A stretch of 64,000 bases of DNA from Timema cristinae. Lineage: Eukaryota; Arthropoda; Insecta; Phasmatodea; Timematidae. Positions 60,401 to 64,000 of this stretch are shown here, piece by piece (within the stretch, counting starts at the first letter, position 1; each line of letters opens with the position of its first letter). The notes beneath the pieces were generated by a model. It was not told the DNA's origin. It saw nothing but the letters and a program-made list of their open reading frames with translations, and made no database searches. Location: contig JBCFYV010000012.1 of assembly GCA_039000515.1 (NCBI GenBank), forward strand, positions 83,864,193-83,928,192, given 5' to 3'. The translations under genes were made by a program, and so were the position numbers.

Positions 60401-61631
60401 TAGTTTAATAAATGTATCTCCTTTCTCAAGTCTATCAAAATATACTTTTATGCTTACTCTTGTGTCATTTTTTCTTTTGTTCAACAACATTACATTATAA
60501 ATTCACATAAAAACACTAGTACACTAACAATACGAGAGGTTAAAATGTCATAAGATAAAAAAAATACCAACGGAAGCTTTAGAGAGGTCGGAGGGAGCCA
60601 AACTCGGGTAGGGTTAACATCACATACATACCCATCTCAATGATTTTCAGGACACATCAAGCCCCTTCTTCAGAAGAAAAGAGTAAAACACTGACTGGAC
60701 TATGGCTAGATTCTACTTTCAAGAATCAAGACACAAGTTCAAACAGGCAACTACAAAATCTAAGCAACAATGACTATTGTCTAGCCATATTAATCATTGT
60801 TTTATTCATTATGTTGAAAAAGCAGCCCATTGTGGCCTGAAAATTACTGGAATGTGTGTTGTGAACTTTAAGAGAATGTCAACCAATATTGGAAATATAC
60901 TTTATTCTATTTTTGATACCGGAATACTGGAAATATACTTGAAATGTGAATCAGATACTGGAAAAATACTAAGCCTCTTCTCATTGAGTGAAATGCTGGC
61001 TACAGCAATTTGCATCAAGATTTTGAGATCCTTAACATTTATAATTTGAACACTACTGATAGACTTCGATATAAGCAACATGTAATATCTTCAATCATGA
61101 TCTCATGCCAAGAGAAATAAGTATATTGACCGGGTGAATGCTGCTAGTAGGAGCAAAAAAAAAAAAATTTCATTTGGCTCTTGCAGTCAAAAATGAAATG
61201 TCATCTGTAGGCCTACATGGTGAAGGTGTACATTCTAGTGCTAATTACCATGAAGTACTTTTGACACTTAAAACTAAACCTAGTTGTTCTATTCAGAGTT
61301 TCCTTGTCAAAGATGAAGTTTCTCGTACTGAAATAATTATATAAGCTATTTATCAAATGACACATTCTTCTGCTAGTATCGGCAGGGCACTGATCTGCAA
61401 ATAGTTTATGCACCACCATATTTGGGTGTGCAAAGTCTACTTTTTCAATTCGAAGTAAACTGCAATCGAAAATAAGAAATATTCTCCAAGCTGAATCAAA
61501 GCTTGAAATATTTGTTAGTTTTTTATGCTTGAAAAATATACTATTGTATTTATGTAACTTTAGACACTAAAATCACTTAGATTTTTTTTTTGCACAATTT
61601 TTTTAAATATTATGCATTTTCAGCCAGAACA
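60401..61631. other. Anonymous sequence, possibly the 3' part of a dead transposon
   Basis: No TIR or coding block is recognised. It lies downstream of the minus-strand hAT-like remnant and may contain more of it in eroded form. Confidence 0.3.
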
Positions 61632-63371
61632 TCATTTATGATGTTGGCATGGTTGAGTTCCTCCAAAAGAAAAGAGAATCTCTTCTGGCCCAGTTGAGGT
61701 GAATGTTGAATAATACAAGGATCCAATGAAGGACAAACCTCTCACAGCTTTCTGTTTTAAGGGACTTCTTTTTTGTAGTTTTGCAATCATGGTGGTTAAC
61801 ATACCGCGGCACTCATGTATAAATTCTAGTTTTTGTCTTTCTGTTACTGTGATTGCAGTTTCTCCTAACAAACGTTTTGTTGCAAATCCTACATCACTAT
61901 TTTTTGCTAAGGATCAAACTTTCTGATTTTTTTGTGTCGAAATACAGTAACTTTGGACCCGTGCACTTCATCAGATCAGGTTTCACGCAACGATTCATAA
62001 GGTATCTTAAAAGTTTCTCTACAGCTTCAAAAAGATATGGAGTTATTGGTTTTTATGTCTGGAACCGTTGCAGGAAAGGCTGACATTCATTTGCAATTGT
62101 CTTGCAGAAAGCTAGTTTAAACTTTAGGAATGGATCATAGGCTGTTCTTTTCAGTGTCTCTACAGGTTTTGTTTTAGGAAGTTTTGTTTCTTTGAGAAAC
62201 TTAACAACTTAATCCCAAATGTGTAATGCCCTTTGAAAGCACCTTGCATTCTCTAACCACCGCATACCACAGAACATCAATGGAAAAGATGCATATCCTG
62301 TAAACTGGGCAAACAATGCTCGACGAGCTGGAGAGTCAGTGAACAGGTAGTACATGTGATGCAATAAGCTACTTATATCCCAATCAACAGACTCCACTCC
62401 TGTTCTCAAGAACCAGGAACAACATGAAGCCCACATGTTCCCAGATTTAGCAAACTACATACTTCATTGTCGGTGACAGATTTGATGTGTTCCTGAAGAA
62501 GTGTTATAAACTTTAAATTGACATTTAGGCCATCCATTGACACTTGTATCAACTTAGAGAGTGGAAGAGGAGAAATACCATCCAGAAAATGCTTCAGTAA
62601 TTCTTAAGCGGTGCTCCTATCGAAAAACACACTGTTTAAGTAATGACTGACGACTTTATGATTTTACTTGTCCCAGAATCTTATTACAATGTCCATTTAT
62701 CCTCTTTGAATAACATTATTCAACGCTTCATCAAAACAAATTACAAAGTTGTTACATGATTTAAGTCAGTACAGTAAATTGTTATGAAAGAATGATTGGC
62801 AATGTAACACTCTGGAAACATCAACTGAAAAATTGTACTTAAATTATTGCACGAATTGAAAGACATTTTTTTGTTAACAACTTGCATAGCCCAAATTACT
62901 TTCGCCTTAGTTATATAATCTTTTATAACAAAATTGTTATGGTTTCTTCGAGGCATTACACTAATTTCACTCTTGGCAACAGCTTCCTTCTGCGGCTTTA
63001 AGATTTCTGATGAAACAGAAAAGCTCTTCGAGTAACCAGCCGAATCACCACTAGGTAGAATGTCTTTGTGTGCCAGAGATTTTGTTGAAACAGGGGAGCT
63101 CGATGAACCTGAATCACTTGACTTTTTTGAGAAAAAAGTCAACAGAAAGCGTTGATTTGTCAAAGTTTCAAGAGTTTTGATATGAGTGGGTCCTTTTGCG
63201 TGGGAATCTTAATGCTTGCTTTCCCATATTACTTAGGTTTATAATTTTTTTGCACACTTTACAAAATACCTGCAACTTATTACTTTCAATGCCACTGATC
63301 CAGTATAAGAATTCAGGAAAATGCTCTGGGCTTAGCCAGAGCTGGTTAAAAACTGTTTTTTTGTTAGACAT
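61632..63371 (-). pseudogene. Dead BED-finger / hAT-like transposase
   Basis: On the minus strand, four separated blocks appear in protein order. The first (63,371-63,168) has WLSPEHFPEFLYWISGI and a BED-type zinc-finger core CKVCKKIINLSNMGKQAL. The second (63,163-62,741) has a Ser-rich linker, then ITKAKVIWAMQVVNKKMSFN and LMFPECYIA. The third (62,436-62,209) has DWDISSLLHHMYYLFTDSPA with FPLMFCGMRWLENARC. The fourth (61,871-61,632) has LTTMIAKLQKRSPLK. I recognise this order from a hAT-like transposase family common in insects and cnidarians. Frameshifts and stops between blocks show it is inactive. Confidence 0.7.
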
Positions 63372-63935
63372 TGCTGGTGTAGCCGAATCAGTCCTAATTC
63401 ACTGTAACCAACGATAATGATGCCAAACCTTGAACTAGAACCAAAACAATGGATCACTAAAGCTAAAAGAATTGTCATGCAGGCCAGGAGATTTTCTGCG
63501 TTCACCTTCTGAATAAAATGCTACCAAACCTTGTGTTACAGCAAGTTTGAGCATGGTAAGTGCTCCTCAGCTTTCTTCATTGGGGCAGTGACTTATGACG
63601 TGTAGCGTTGGACTGCATGAGGAAACATAAATAAATCCTAAGCTTACCCCATTTGCATGACAGCCGGAACCACACGGAAAACTAACGCAAATGAATAGCA
63701 GACACACCTTCTCGGAACTGCGACGAAAATAAGACTGTTGTGATGTAATTGTGCCAAAGACCTTGAGTAGCAACGAACTTGTACCGCGAAGATAACCTAC
63801 TCGCCCTATTCTAGGATGGTCAGGAAAATGTAAAGAAATTTGTAGAAGCTATGTTGTCATGCGCATATTTTGTTCCTGAATGCTCCAGCTCTTTCTCTCA
63901 CACCCCTTTTCCCGTCATCCAATGTCTCTGGGTTG
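63372..63935. other. Anonymous sequence
   Basis: This is the 5' flank of the dead transposase. No terminal repeat was identified. Confidence 0.3.
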
Positions 63936-63940
63936 TATTG

Positions 63941-63969
63941 TATATATAGTGGCGGCTGGGCAATCAGTC
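63941..63969 (+). promoter_or_regulatory. Candidate TATA/initiator core promoter at the window edge
   Basis: TATATATA at 63,941-63,948 is followed by TCAGTC at 63,964-63,969. The TATA start is 25 bp before the initiator A, close to the usual arthropod spacing. Any gene would start outside the window. Confidence 0.35.
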
Positions 63970-64000
63970 GTCACTCTTGGACTAAATCGTATTTGGAGAA

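Overview
This window reads as nuclear DNA from an arthropod, most likely an insect. It is AT-rich, has introns, and is crowded with decayed transposable elements, tRNA-derived SINEs and minisatellites. The one intact host gene is the insect zinc-finger regulator ovo/shavenbaby. I cannot name the species; a repeat-rich hemipteran or polyneopteran genome is my guess. I see no bacterial operons, CRISPR arrays, rRNA or functional tRNA genes.

Layout. Bases 1-28,000 are intergenic and made mostly of repeats. They hold a CAGTAG-ended MITE (1.9 kb), a 39-bp minisatellite (3.0 kb), many copies of a tRNA-headed SINE, and a near-perfect 1,048-bp palindrome (8.82-9.87 kb) followed by an RTE-like retroelement tail and a LINE reverse-transcriptase fragment. 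A diverged copy of the repeat inside the palindrome lies at 18 kb. A 70-bp minisatellite at 19.3-20.6 kb is split by a TTAA-flanked foldback MITE, which itself carries another insertion. A 2.44-kb terminal-inverted-repeat transposon with a broken transposase gene follows at 20.85-23.29 kb. At 28.2-28.7 kb there is a probable LTR whose presumed U3 region carries three heat-shock-element-like motifs. Bases 30.6-41.6 kb are mostly non-coding, with a purine-rich tandem array, a candidate minus-strand exon, a hAT-type MITE with a perfect 8-bp target duplication, and more SINEs.

The ovo gene lies on the plus strand from 41,692 to 53,118. Five coding exons are visible and join in frame: a long exon with a glycine-rich tract, a His/Ser-rich exon, and three exons that together encode four C2H2 fingers ending at a stop codon. 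The 5' exon with the start codon is not visible here. The introns hold a SINE, a 103-bp tandem repeat, a dead pogo/Tigger transposase and two minisatellite arrays built from the same unit.

Downstream (53.1-64 kb) come a probable 3' UTR, two good tRNA-derived SINEs, a second copy of the CAGTAG MITE in inverted orientation, a dead BED-finger/hAT-like transposase on the minus strand, and a TATA/initiator-like pair at the right edge. Apart from ovo, the content is a record of nested mobile-element insertion rather than of cooperating genes.
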